Part shown: positions 47,101 to 58,068 of the stretch, piece by piece | Numbering within the stretch: position 1 is the stretch's first letter | Layout of the letters: each line of letters opens with the position of its first letter | Source of the DNA: Diabrotica undecimpunctata | Lineage: Eukaryota; Arthropoda; Insecta; Coleoptera; Chrysomelidae | Length of the DNA: 64,000 nt | Direction of reading: 5' to 3' | NCBI RefSeq assembly: GCF_040954645.1 | Contig: NC_092810.1 | Location: 74,674,660-74,738,659 of the forward strand | Notes under the pieces: generated by a model | What the model was told of the DNA's origin: nothing | Database searches by the model: none | Seen by the model: only the letters and a program-made list of their open reading frames with translations | Made by a program: the position numbers and the translations under genes

Positions 47101-47969
47101 GTACTCCATCGGGACTTTCCCACTTCCGATATAATAGACCATTGGAAAGATAGAGATTCCCATTGAGCCCAGTACGCTTCTATAGTTCCACTGTATTTGG
47201 TTATTTCCTGCCAAATAGGTCTTACTCCATTTTTAAGCCATTCTCGTATGACTTTTAAGTCATTATCTTTCGTTTGACTCTTTTTAAGGTTTTCCAGGGA
47301 AGTCTGATCATTATCTTCTTTCTGTATAACTGTGTTTACCTGGAGACTTACTTCTTCGGTTATATTCTCTTTATCTTCAAGTCTTTTACATTATCGTTCC
47401 AAACAGGGTCGCCTAGAAAGAATATCGGCATTGTTATCGAGACGCCCTTTTCTATGTACTACGTCGAAGTTATACTGTTGGAGTCTCTCTATCCACCGAA
47501 CCACTTGTCCCTCTGGCTTCTTAAAATTCATTAGCCACTGTAAAGCGCTATGGTCAGTTCTAACTATAAAATTTCTGTTATAAAGAAAAGTATGAAAAGG
47601 TTCTAGGGCTTTTATAATAGCTAGGAGCTCTTTTCTGGTAACACAATAATTCTTTTCAGCCTTTCCCATTGTTTTACTAAAATATGCAATCTTTTTCTTC
47701 GCCTTCCTGTTCTTGTGATAATACTGCGCCAATACCATGCTGAGATGCGTCACAGATCCAACAGAAATTTGCCATCTTCTCGTGGATATGCTAGAATTGG
47801 TGCTGTTGTAAGTCGTTTTTTTAAATCTATGAAAGCATTTTAACAATCCGGTGTCCAGTCAAATTCAATGTTGTTTTCGGTTAGTCGATAAAGGGGCTTA
47901 GCTATGCGGCCAAAATCTTTAATAAATTTTCGGTAATATGAACAGAGTCCAAGAAAACTTCTAATTTCC
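47101..47969 (-). pseudogene. RT C-terminus and RNase H region of Gypsy element B
   Basis: SFLGLCSYYRKFIKDFGRIA (about 47960-47900, other frame) marks the RT connection. RNase H shows KNYCVTRKELLAIIKALEPF (catalytic Glu) and FIVRTDHSALQWLMNFKKPE (catalytic Asp), ending NNADILSRRPC. Several stops and frameshifts. Confidence 0.75.
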
Positions 47970-48086
47970 ACAAGGAATCTACGTTTCTGTATTTGGCTGT
48001 ATACCATATATTAAAAAATTAATTAAAATCCTTTGTAAAAGGTATATATTTATATATACCTTTTACAAAGGATTTTAATTAATTTT
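47970..48086. mobile_element. 117-bp hairpin insertion with 11-bp target duplication
   Basis: The inserted block is flanked by TTCTAATTTCC at 47959-47969 and 48087-48097. Removing one copy restores the RT reading order. It contains a 37-bp perfect palindrome with a TT loop (48013-48049 and 48052-48088) and GGCTGTATACCATATATTAA, shared with the left flank of the MITE at 24521. Confidence 0.8.
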
Positions 48087-48097
48087 TTCTAATTTCC

Positions 48098-49724
48098 TTT
48101 TTATTTCCTGGTTTAGGCCAATCTTTAATAACTGAAATCTTCTCTGGATTAGTTTTAATTCCTACTACTGAAACGATATGTCCTAAATAGTATGCCTCTC
48201 TTTGAAATAGTGAACATTTCTTATAATTTAACTTTAAAGTGGCATTTTTCAATCTGTCAAATACGTCGCTTAAGTTTTTCAGATGTTCGTCAAACGTTTT
48301 GGACATAATCATTATATCATCAAGATATACTAGACACGTTTTCTAGGTAAGTCCTCTTAAAACCTTCTCCATTAGACGTTTAAACGTAGCTGGAGCATTA
48401 CACAGACCAAATGGTAGAACCTGAAACTTGTAGAAACCACGGCCAGTTGAAAAAGCTGTTTTGTCTCGATCATCAGGATGTACTTCTACTTGCCAGAAGC
48501 CACTTTTTAAATATAGGGTAGAAAATCACTAACAAATGATAGAGTGTTTAGTGTATCATCTATTCGTGGCAACGGATAACTGTCTTTTTGTGTAACCTGG
48601 TTTAATCTTTTGTAGTCTACACAAAAGCGAATAGATCCATCTTTCTTAGTTACTAATACTACTGCTGAACACCAGGGGCCCGAAGCTTCTTCGATAATAT
48701 CAGCATTTATCATGTCTTGTATTATGTTTTCAACTTCTTTTTGTCTAGCAAATGGCAATCTCCGTGGCGCTTGACGAATTGGTCTTGCATCTCCAGTATA
48801 AATTCTATGTTGAACTAAACTAGTACGCCCTGTAGATTTCTCGGATTCAAAAATGTCGTAGTTTTCATTAATAAATTCGTTAATTTTGTTTAACTCTTTA
48901 GTTGTTAAGTGGTTAACATTTTTGATTATTTGTTTCACTAGGCTAGCGTCAACTGGGTTACTGGAAGCTGTATTCTTTTTCAAATATTTTTCGCTTTTGC
49001 GTATTTTTTCTATTGGTGTATAGAATGCTGTGTTGTTCTTTCTTAAATTTAAAAGGCTTTTTAGACAAAGTCTTAGCAACCGTTACTGGAATCATCTCCT
49101 CTACATTAATGAGGCATCTGGCTATCAAAATTCCATCACTAACTAGTTCATCGCTTTCCACCACGCCGAAATGTAGACCTTCAGGTTTTTGACTCAGTCT
49201 CGCCAGGATGATACTTTCAGAATTTTGAGGAATTTCGGTATCCTCGCTCACTATAACTCTTACTTGAGGTACCGATTCTTCCAAATTTAGGACAATTTCT
49301 TCATTTTCAATTAACAAAATTTTATTTTGAAGATCTATGATAAATTTGTTCTGCATAATATTCATCCCAAGAACGCATTCGTCTTTAATATCGGCTACAA
49401 GAAAAATGTGTTTTATCAAGGTGTTACCAATCTGTATGGTTGCCGTTATCTCTCCATGAATTGGAATAGTGTGGCCTGAAGCTGTTTCAAGAACTAAGTT
49501 TGTTTTAGTGGGTTGTAGTTTCTCATTCAGAAATCCGGTTCGAATAAAGGATCTGGTTGCACCGGTATCAATAATAAAGGTGCATTTTTTATTCTCAACG
49601 TAGCCCTTAAGTAATAAATTCTGTTCATTTTTATGTAAAGTGTAAGTGCAAATTTGTTTTTATTTTTATTTGTTTCCCTGGCTATTGTTTGCGTATCTGT
49701 GGTCAGTTGTGAGAGATCGATTTC
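48098..49724 (-). pseudogene. Protease and RT of Gypsy element B
   Basis: Protease: CTFIIDTGATRSFIRTGF (DTG active site, about 49585-49530) and CVLGMNIMQNKFIIDL. RT: QAPRRLPFARQKEVENII, VTKKDGSIRFCVDYKRLNQV and YPLPRIDDTL. After a frameshift the catalytic YLDD is at about 48312-48325, then KKCSLFQREAYYLGHIV. Stops at 48507-48540 and shifts near 49080 and 48330 inactivate it. Confidence 0.8.
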
Positions 49725-49727
49725 TTA

Positions 49728-50600
49728 GGGCCGGTTTCACCAACGACAAATAGCAGTCTATTCAATGAATAAAGTTATTCGACCAATAAAACTGACATAT
49801 CTGCGTTTCACCAACGTCAAATAAGACTTATTCTATGAATAAACTCCAAATAAGTTATTAGTCCAATTTCGGCCAAATAAATATTTATTCTTCGAATAAG
49901 TTGACAACTAACCTCACTTTAAATATCAATAATAAAGAAAATTCATTAGTTTAACTTGAAATTATCAACAATGTATTGCAGGTAAACGTAATTATATCAC
50001 ACAATTTGAATTTTGTATACATAAATATTTATTTTAGATTATTATCTTCTTCATCATCATCCTCTGATGACCGAAATGAGCAGCGAAGGAGAAGACCACG
50101 CTTGCAGCTGCAAAGAAGAAACCCTTTTGCTGAATTTGATTATGTGGACTTTAAAACTAGGTTTAGATTATCAAAGTTCTCCATTTCTTTCTCTAAATAA
50201 TTTTTGGTGCTCTCGCGTTTTTTGTCCATTTTCTCAAGTTTCAGATTCACAATAATTTACAATCACAACAAACAGATTTTTTTATATAAATTATGTATTG
50301 ACATTGACAATTATTGTTATTTTGACAAATTAATCAACCAATATCAAATATTATAGGTTATGTATATGATTACAGTGAAAAATAGTGCGATGCGCTTGGC
50401 CAAGCATCTAAGAGGTGGAGGCCAAGAGAGGTGTCAACGAGTATAGCCTGTTAAAAATCATTACACTTTGAACTTATTCAAGGAATAACTAACTGTGGAT
50501 TACAAATAGTTATTGAAACGGAATAAAATTTATTCTACTAATAAATTTTATTCGGCGATTAACTATGCAGTGATTTATTTGTTGTTGGTGAAACCGGCCC
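49728..50600 (+). mobile_element. PIF/Harbinger element, non-autonomous
   Basis: Flanked by TTA (49725-49727 and 50601-50603). Termini are inverted repeats beginning GGGCCGGTTTCACCAAC, followed by subterminal AAATAA-rich repeats. It is inserted between gag and protease of element B. It keeps a fragment of its own nuclease gene. Confidence 0.85.
49971..50200 (+). pseudogene. HARBI1-like nuclease N-terminal remnant with mini-intron
   Basis: ATGTATTGCAG|GTAAAC at 49971-49981, a 56-bp AT-rich interval ending TATTTTAG (50037), then an in-frame second exon: a serine run, RNEQRRRRPRLQLQRRNPFA and EFDYVDFKTRFRLSKFS, ending at TAA 50198. The DFKTRFRLSK block matches the start of HARBI1-like nucleases. 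The DDE core is gone. This identifies the element as an internal-deletion derivative of an autonomous PIF/Harbinger. Confidence 0.6.
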
Positions 50601-50603
50601 TTA

Positions 50604-51869
50604 GAGACCTATCTCTACTAGTATTTCTAATAGGACTATGTGATGAGCTTCTGGATGTCGATCTAGGCGACCTGTTAGCCTCATTCTTTGGATGTTCTCT
50701 CCTTGTTTAGGATCGGCTTCTGCAATTGTTTTGAAAATGTCCTGTTTTTGAAATAAATTGCTTTTGTTGAAGATTTTGCAGTATGTTTACAAATTGGGAT
50801 AAAATAGTTTGTTAGTTATCTGCGGTTGTGATTTCTTCATTTTCTTGAAATCTTATTTCTCTTAATTTTGGACGAGATCTGGAAATGCTTTTTGCCGCTT
50901 CATACTTCTGGGCTGAGACTAGTGCTCTATTTAGCGATTTGTAATGTTGTAATCGGAGAGCTTGTTGCATTTCAACATCCTGTAGTCCATCTATGAATGC
51001 TTGTATTTTAATTTGTTCAAGAAAATCTTTAGGTGCCTGAGGGTATGCCAAGTGTATTAGTCTTTTAATGTCGGCTTCAAATTCTTGCAGGCTTTCGTTA
51101 TGTTTTTAATATCAAATTTTTAGCTGACTTTGAAAAACCTGCTTTAGATGCTGCTGGCTATATATTGTCTCTAAAACTTCAACGAGAGAGAGGTATAACT
51201 GGGTGCATCTTGGGGAAGGAATTTCAAAACGGTTGCTGCCTGTCATCGAAGCGACACCACCAAAGAAGCTGCCATTTCTTTTTCATTCCAGCCATTTGCT
51301 CTAGCTGCAGCTTCAAATTGAAAACGATAAGTTTCCCATGCTGTCTTAGCATCGAATGTGGGTGGTTTTAAAAATTTACTAGTTCTAATTGTACCTGGTT
51401 CAATTATGGAAGGTGATGAAGCTGTTTGTTTAGATTCGACGTTAGTTACTGAAACATTAGATAAAGAGGCTTGGGTATTAATTTTTTTTTCTAACTCAAC
51501 TATTTGCATTTGTAAATTAGATTTCAAATCATTTTGTTGTTGTTTTATTTTATTTTCAAAATTGTTTTGTTTTTCTTCTAATTTATCTATTCTACTGGTG
51601 ATTTGACTTATCTCTAACTGAAAATTTTCGTGAATTTAGGATAAACCATCTATGATTTCTACCTCTATTTTTTTACGCCTCTCCTTTTCCTCTTCCTTTT
51701 CTTGCCTACGCTTCTCATTTTCCGCTTTCTCTTCTTGTCAATGCTTCTCATTTTCCGCTTTCTCTTCTTGTCTACGCTTCTCTTCATCTTCTTTCATTTT
51801 TAAAAACCATGCAGGGGGTCCGGACGTATCCATTTCTTTGTCAAACTCAGTGGATCTTGTATTTACCAT
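50604..51869 (-). pseudogene. gag: gag of Gypsy element B
   Basis: From the ATG at 51869: MVNTRSTEFDKEMDTSGPPA, a glutamate/lysine/arginine-rich repeat (EEKAENEKRRQ units), a coiled-coil-like SRIDKLEEKQNNFE segment, then KFLKPPTFDAKTAWETYRFQ and ANGWNEKEMAASLVVSLR, SLQEFEADIKRLIHLAYPQA and EMQQALRLQH. Stops and frameshifts near 51720, 51640, 51240 and 51100. The zinc-knuckle end is degraded before the PIF insertion. Confidence 0.75.
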
Positions 51870-51892
51870 TAACAACTGCTAAATATTTCTTT

Positions 51893-51910
51893 ATCCCACC
51901 GCTGTCACCA
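51893..51910 (-). other. Primer-binding site candidate, element B
   Basis: TGGTGACAGCGGTGGGAT begins one base after the LTR end GTAACA. tRNA not identified. Confidence 0.55.
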
Positions 51911-51911
51911 A

Positions 51912-52175
51912 TGTTACACTTCTTGAAAATTAACTTTATTCAACTCCAACAATATTACAATACTTTTTAACTAACTGACAACTATATACTTTAACATTCC
52001 AAATTAAAAATACAACTGTCCCTCAACTGTCAAAAACATCTGTTATATATATTTTCTGACGTTCCAAACTTCACTAGACATTTCAAGAATTTTCGATGTC
52101 ATCTTAAATGTTCTCGAACTACTTCTTCTTTTTCGTCAATGGACTTTTCCTATGTGAGATAAATCTTTCGTAACA
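51912..52175 (-). repeat. 5' LTR of Gypsy element B (264 bp)
   Basis: On the minus strand starts TGTTACGAAAG and ends AAGTGTAACA, giving inverted termini TGTTAC/GTAACA. Contains GAATAAAG near its end and a short TATATATA where the 3' copy has a long (TA)n. Confidence 0.85.

Positions 52176-52178
<3 letters not shown>

Positions 52179-52249
<71 letters not shown>
52179..52249. repeat. (TA)n microsatellite
   Basis: Lies between the outer end of the element B 5' LTR and the Tigger element. Confidence 0.95.
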
Positions 52250-52253
<4 letters not shown>

Positions 52254-52255
52254 TA

Positions 52256-53578
52256 CAGTAAAACCTCCGTTAACCGAAATAATTGGGGGGGAGGCCGTTT
52301 CAGATAACAAGAATTTCGGTTAAAAATAACATTGTTTTTTTATAATATTCTTGATCAAAGTATTGGTATTAAAAAATACTATGAGGTGTTTTCGTAATGT
52401 TTTCTAATAAGTAAATACAGAATAAAGTAATAAAATTAAGGAAAATGAACAAGTTTAACATGCTTTTTTAAAGAAATCTGCTATTTTTTTGCGTTTTCGT
52501 TTGACAACGATGTTTCTCTCTCCCTCCATCGTTAATTTGCAGAACGTCATGAGTTTGCCTCATTAGATTGTTCGACGAAACGTAAAGCAATCCGAAAAGG
52601 ACAAAACTTTATGTAATGACAACAAAAATTAAGAATCTAGTCGTGTCCCTAACTAATTAGGCCTACTGTATAAAATTCTTTCCTCTAAAGCATTGAAAAT
52701 CTCGTCGACGGTCTTGTGCTGCCTGTTGCCTTTTGGGTCGTCATCTTCGTCATCTGATATGCTCAGGTTGTCTTGATAAAGAACCATATCAATGATATCC
52801 TGGTCGATTAATTCACGTTCTGAGTCATCAGCTGCTAACCAGTCACGTATCTCTTCTTAGTTAATTTCGTCCAGTCCCGGCAAATCTTTAATGAAAGGTT
52901 TAATTTCTTCTGTCGTTTTCTTACCATTTTCTTCTTCAGGATCGTCAATCAAAATCTTATCAAAAAGTTTGTTCCAGCATTTTTCCAAAGTTGAAGATTT
53001 GATCTTGGCCCACGACTCAGCTCACCAATAAAAATGTTTTATTGTTAAAGATTTGAGAATTTCGGGAACACTTTTGGATTAATTCGTCTCCTGTAATAAC
53101 AGATGTCTTAAGAATGCTTCTCTATAATGTCTCTTGAATGTCACTATGTCTCCCTGGTCTAACAGCTGGATTAAGCTTGTGACATTCGGTGGCAAACATC
53201 TGACAATTGTCACCATTTTGTAGATTTTGAGGGTGAGAGCGCATTGTCAACAAGCAACAATGCTTTGATGAGAAGGTTTTTTGATTTTAAAAAGGATTTT
53301 ACACTTGAGACGATTTCATTTTCAAACCATTCTAAAACTAAAGTGGTGGACATGCATGAATTTTTTTGGCTTCTATACCTTAAAATGCCTTTTCGGAGGA
53401 AATATCTTTTAGAGCTCTTGGTTTTTGTGATTTTTCAACACACATAGACATCAATTGGTGAGTGAAACAAACGGAATTGTTTACGTTTTGCGACAAACAT
53501 TTACTTTTTATTGACGAAATTATTGAAACTGTCAGCCTTTTCGGTTAAACGATGTTTCGGTTAAGGGAGGTTTTACTG
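52256..53578. mobile_element. pogo/Tigger element (1,323 bp), TA-flanked
   Basis: TA (52254-52255) then CAGTAAAACCTCCGTTAACC on the left, and the inverted form with one or two changes on the right before TA (53579-53580). The minus strand carries jerky/Tigger-type transposase remnants: ENEIVSSVKSFLKSKNLLIK, ALLLVDNAL (DDE-core Asp), CWNKLFDKILIDDPEE and an acidic tail (AADDSERELIDQDIIDMVLY). The N-terminal DNA-binding part is missing and stops occur. Confidence 0.8.
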
Positions 53579-53869
53579 TACTCATAAATATTCATTTCAT
53601 ACATGAGAAATGTTTTTAACCCACGACCTGTAATAAAATCTAAAAAAGATTTATATTTTTTAACTTTTATTCCTGTTGTACACTGTAAGATGTTTCAGTG
53701 TCAGGGTAGACTTAAATCGTGCATGAGGGCTATTGGTTTTTGGGTGTATTGTATTTTAGCGTTAACCAGCAATATATACTTATTTAATAGGTAACACGTT
53801 AGTTGCTAACAAATTATTGCAGAAAACCTTCTTTTAAGCTTATTAAAAAGTCATTTATATTTGAGTCGT

Positions 53870-54690
53870 GTCGTTAACTTTCAAGAGGTATCTTCTCCTT
53901 CTGGTGCAATCTATTACTAAAGCTTTGCGATCACTACATCAATATGTTCTCTATTTTGCGTCCCTCTTAGTAATTGTTGAACGTTTATGGCCGTCCAAGC
54001 TTTGATTTTGCGAAGCCATGACATGGATTTCTGCCTACTCATCTTCGGCCGTCTATCTTGCCTTCAATTATTAATCGTAGCAGGTTATTTTTGTTATCTC
54101 TCATGATATGGCCTTCATGTGTCATTCTTTTCTTAATCGTTGTTAGAAGTTCTAATTCTCTATTCATGGTATTTAATACTGCTTAATTCGTAATATGTTG
54201 TGTCCATGATATTTTGAGCATTCTGCGACATAGCAATATTTCAAAGGCTTTTAGCTGGCTCATGGTATTTAGTGTCCAGGCTTAACTCCATACATAAGGA
54301 CTGACCAAACGTAGCATTTAATAACTCTAATTTGGATGTCTAAGCTTAATTTTCTCTATAGATAATTTGTTTCCATTTATTGTACATATTTCTAGCCTGT
54401 TATATTCGTGTTTTTTTATTTCTATTATCTGGATCCCACGTATTACTTAGTACTACTTCTAAGTATCTGAATTTGCGAACTTGTTATAATTGAGTGTTAT
54501 TTATATCAATGCGACAAATTTCATTGGTTTTTTGTTTTTCGCCATTACTTTAGTTTTTGAAGATTTATTGTCAGTCCCATTACTTTATTAGCTTCACTTG
54601 TATTATTAACTCTAGTATATTATTTTGTAAGTCTTCCTATTTTTCCAGTATTAGAACGGTATCGTCTGTAGACTGTTATGAAAGTAGCTT
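53870..54690 (-). mobile_element. RTE-like LINE fragment
   Basis: The minus strand from about 54690 reads (in shifting frames) KVMGLTINLQK, VRKFRYLEVVLSNTWDPDNR, CYVWSVLMYGV, LKAFEILLCRRMLKISW, RLIIEGKIDGRR and INVQQLLRG-like sequence. This is the post-YADD and C-terminal part of the same RTE group. Catalytic RT missing; many stops. Confidence 0.65.
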
Positions 54691-54714
54691 TAGAAAAGAG
54701 GCCACTATGTTTTA

Positions 54715-54840
54715 TGTTATGTTAGGTTATCTGTTATCTGTGACATGTCAATTGTGAGGGGGTCAAAAAGTTAGTTGAAGTTAGTTGAGTCTTATTTATT
54801 ATATTACTATAAATATATAACATATTTGGCGACGAGGATA
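54715..54840 (+). repeat. LTR end and primer-binding site of a third Gypsy element
   Basis: A probable LTR end, ATATATAACA (to 54822), precedes TGGCGACGAGGATA (54827-54840), a primer-binding-site-like motif that sits just upstream of the gag start. The LTR left limit is uncertain; TGTTATG occurs at both 54674 and 54715. Confidence 0.5.
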
Positions 54841-54865
54841 GTCGGATCTACGGGCAGTGGAAGTT

Positions 54866-55360
54866 ATGGCTTTAACTGGTAATATTGAGCAGTTTAACCC
54901 TAAAAGTTCTAACATAACCTCATATATTGAGCGCATGGAAGAGCTTTTTGAGGGTAACATGGTAAAAAATAATAAAAAAGTTTCGATGTTCCTCTACCAC
55001 GAAAACTAAAATTGCCATTTGGATCGCCAACCTTCGAAAGGAGACGGCGTCATGAGAAGAAGATGTTCCTCACTTTCATAGGAGTGGAAGCGTATGAGGT
55101 ATTAAAGGATTTGTTAGCACCAGACTTACCACGGATGAAAACATATCAGCAATTGAAAGATGTTCTTTTTCTGCACTATAGTCCAAAACGGTTAATCATT
55201 GCAGAGAGGTATAACTTTTATTTAAGAAAACAGGAGCCAAATGAACCATTAAGAGATTATGCTCAAAAGTTGTGGATTTAAATCAGATACAATAAAAAGA
55301 AAATTACTGACTGAAAGTAATTTAACATTCGAAAGAGCTTCTAAAGATCTTCTAAATTAA
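54866..55360 (+). pseudogene. gag: gag of third Gypsy element, truncated
   Basis: ATG 54866 opens MALTGNIEQFNPKSSNITSY then ERMEELFEGN, a Gag N-terminus of the K02A2.6-like Gypsy type. A 67-bp insertion interrupts it at 54995. It continues VEAYEVLKDLLAPDLPRMKT, FLHYSPKRLIIAERYNFYLR and KQEPNEPLRDYAQKL, then a small deletion and SDTIKRKLLTESNLTFERAS. No pol follows. No second LTR found. Confidence 0.75.
54995..55061 (+). mobile_element. 67-bp RTE 3'-end micro-insertion in gag
   Basis: The block encodes the end of RTE ORF (IAIWIANLRKETAS) and ends in GAGAAGAA. It is bounded by GATGTTCCTC at 54985-54994 and 55062-55071. Its removal, with one duplicate, makes the gag frame continuous. Confidence 0.85.
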
Positions 55361-55621
55361 GTATGTAAGTTTTCCTTTAAATTTAATTAATTGTAATACT
55401 TTTGTATTTAAAATAAACATTTTAATATTTAATTGACCTTTTTATTTCCATTTCAGGAGAAATAGTTGTGAATTTTTTCTGTGTGATCCATATTTGTTTT
55501 TTTAAATTCGTGTATTATTTTTTTTATTAATATATTAACATGATTGTACAGACTTAAGGACATATAGTTTTTTAATTCTTTGAAGTCTTTTAATTATATC
55601 TATAATTTAATTATATCATAT

Positions 55622-55684
<63 letters not shown>

Positions 55685-55740
55685 TGCATTTTACAATAAA
55701 ATTTCATTATACAATGTGATACACGTTACAGTGATGGCGT
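55361..55740. other. AT-rich spacer with (TA)n at 55625-55681
   Basis: No gene. The (TA)n tract precedes the outer end of the Gypsy C LTR by 59 bp. Confidence 0.5.
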
Positions 55741-56680
55741 TGTAGCAAAATACTGGGGTGTTTAGGAGGAGAGAGGTATAAGAAGAGTGGTCTATATACA
55801 TGGGATAAAATAGATAACAATTAAGTAAAGAAGTATGAAAAAAAATATTGAACGGAATGTGGCTAGGCTAGCAATGTAGGCAAGAGAATGACCACTAGAA
55901 ACTCAAGGATGGATACGGCCAATTTGCATGCCTTTTAAAGACAGTAAATCAGGAAAATATGTATGATGGATAGAAATTGAGGGCGCCAGAAGAGGGATAC
56001 TACTCTAAAAAGAGTAACGGTCACTCTTCCAGGTATCGTATACTGCTAATACTAATTAAAGTTGATTTAATAAACAAAAATGCTGTAAATGTAAAAAGGT
56101 AAGGAAATATTAATAAAAAATTATATGCAAAACAAATTCAAGTTTATTAAATATAACTTCTTAGATTTTGACAATCTCTAAGTTACCAAAAAGTATATGA
56201 AAATTTCACAATATAATATTTTAAAATAAATGTTGAAAACAGCTATAATAAAAAGTTGAAAACTAGACAGAATAACTCTGATATAGAGTGTACAACCTAC
56301 ATCTAGGTTAAAACAACCTTAAACAAAATAATGCTAACGTTGGAAGAACGTATAGCCAAGTAAATATATCAAACTTACCTACAATATGACCAACAATATT
56401 GTTAAACACCTCTAAATTCACATACAAACAAAATAATATATATAAATGGGAACAAGCCAAGTTAAACAATTGAAACGGTCTATTATCCTGAAGGGATAAT
56501 AGCCAGAGTTAATAACGCAAGATGAAATATAAAAAAATTAGTTAAGTAAACACATAATGAAATAATTAAAGTTAATAATGAAATAAATGGTTAATACAAA
56601 AAAAAAACAATGGAAGATAATCTCTGGGTAGAATTTGAGCTCAAACATACCGATACCTTACACCAAGGGGAGTTATATTA

Positions 56681-56684
<4 letters not shown>

Positions 56685-56772
<88 letters not shown>
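56685..56772. repeat. (TA)n microsatellite in LTR
   Basis: AT tract corresponding to 41505-41582 in the solo LTR. Confidence 0.95.
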
Positions 56773-56775
<3 letters not shown>

Positions 56776-56804
56776 ATAAAAAAACACCTATAACTGGTGA
56801 AACA

Positions 56805-56806
<2 letters not shown>

Positions 56807-56857
<51 letters not shown>
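56807..56857. repeat. (TA)n microsatellite in LTR
   Basis: AT tract corresponding to 41404-41470 in the solo LTR. Confidence 0.95.
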
Positions 56858-56860
<3 letters not shown>

Positions 56861-56961
56861 CTGAAGTAAAAACCAACTGTCCTCCTAGGTAAAACAGTTG
56901 TCTGGAAGGATACTCCCGAATGGCTTCGATGTCCCAGCGAAGTCCTCCTTGAGGTCCGAAA

Positions 56962-57171
56962 TTAGCACGGAGCTGGTGCTAATTGGCTCAGTTCCGATGA
57001 TGACTGTCCTGCCCTACCTCTAGGTGCAGGCTGGAGAAAAAAAATGAGGGTGGAGTAGACAATACTCCCTGGCTTGTCCCAATGACCCTGATTCAAATAG
57101 AGTTGAAGTGGTACTCTCCCTCTGAGGTTCTGAGGGAAATTTATAATTCCATGGTAGGTGGCTGAAAACAA
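56962..57171 (-). other. Conserved 69-codon ORF inside the LTR
   Basis: Same ORF as 41090-41299 with two residue differences (Ile to Leu and Lys to Leu). Confidence 0.4.
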
Positions 57172-57418
57172 TTCCCCGTTACTTCTAATCTCAACATTGA
57201 TAAAAAAGAAATCAAAGAAGAAGTGAGGAAAGTTTCTTTCAGCATAAGAAACCGGAGCAAAAAGATAATTATAGTAGATAAAAAAAACCCATCCAATCGG
57301 ATGTAGCGTGACCTTGTTTCACATAGAGTAAAAATATAATGGCCTTGAACAAAATACTATATTAAAATACGAAATAATTAATCTGAATAATAGGATATAG
57401 ATAAAATACTCTAATGTT

Positions 57419-57590
57419 CATTAAAGTATCTGTGGAAATTGTAATAGATGTTAAAAATTTACGGCAAATTCAGAATTTTAATCAGATTCATGCCGGAATG
57501 ATTGTAAGCGGCCATACTATACTTGAATTCGTGACCCAAGGTCATTCTGAATACCTTAAGAATGTGGGAGGTGAGAACAAAAGTTAGTTT
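57419..57590. other. About 170-bp block present in only one LTR copy
   Basis: Absent from the solo LTR at the equivalent point (about 40849). Read on the plus strand it is open for about 55 codons (NQIHAGMIVSGHTILEFVTQ) with a stop at 57585. Origin not recognised; no clear target duplication. Confidence 0.55.
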
Positions 57591-58054
57591 TTATAATATA
57601 AAAAAAATTATTATTTACCAGATAACTACTTAATTCCGTGCTAGAAATCTCACTTCAACTTCCCGAGTTTCCGAAAACACCGTCAATTAAATTGTTATGG
57701 CTATACTTAGAATATTTAACTTCTTGAAGTGAAGGAAATTCTATGCATTAATTGGATTTTCTTTCGCTAACTACCACCTGTGTACCACTCCAAACTCTCG
57801 ATCAAAAGTGAATTTTAATTCACAGTTAATTAACCAAGAAGAGCCAATTTCCACTTCCCCTAGTCTCCTGTCATCTCTCTGGTTCGCAATGGTACCAATT
57901 AGATCAGAGTGACAACTTAAATTATTAAAAATACACACTTAATGGGCAAATGAACACTTAAAGTTAGGCAACCCATACTACATCTCTGAAATTATTTTAA
58001 TATAAATTGTTTATTATTTTAATATAAATTGTAATAAAAGTAACGACTGTTACA

Positions 58055-58068
58055 TTCCCCTACTAGTC
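58055..58068 (-). other. Polypurine tract of element C
   Basis: Minus strand GACTAGTAGGGGAA immediately before the LTR start TGTAACAG. Confidence 0.8.

Larger units (their letters stand above)
45839..52175 (-). mobile_element. Gypsy element B (Ty3/Gypsy), decayed
   Basis: Minus-strand element with 5' LTR 51912-52175, gag, protease, RT, RNase H, integrase and partial 3' LTR at 45839-45960. It is hit by a PIF/Harbinger element (49728-50600) and a 117-bp hairpin insertion (47970-48086). It is related to element A in Gag and integrase but has no macro domain: its integrase tail ends at the 3' LTR. Confidence 0.85.
55741..58054 (-). repeat. 3' LTR of Gypsy element C (2,314 bp)
   Basis: On the minus strand starts TGTAACAG beside the polypurine tract and ends GCTACA. 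It is collinear with the solo LTR at 40384-42575. The length difference comes from (TA)n size and an extra block at 57419-57590. The outer flank GCGT (55737-55740) should be one copy of the target duplication. Confidence 0.9.

Noticed and set aside
46278..48312. Plus-strand ORFs near 47274-47583
   Set aside because: Antisense of Gypsy B RNase H and integrase.
49976..50200. Serine-rich, arginine-rich ORF as an SR-type splicing protein
   Set aside because: It lies inside PIF/Harbinger ends with TTA duplications and carries the HARBI1-like DFKTRFRLSK block.
50067..50255. Second ORF overlapping the HARBI1-like exon
   Set aside because: Alternate frame of the same exon without recognisable motifs.
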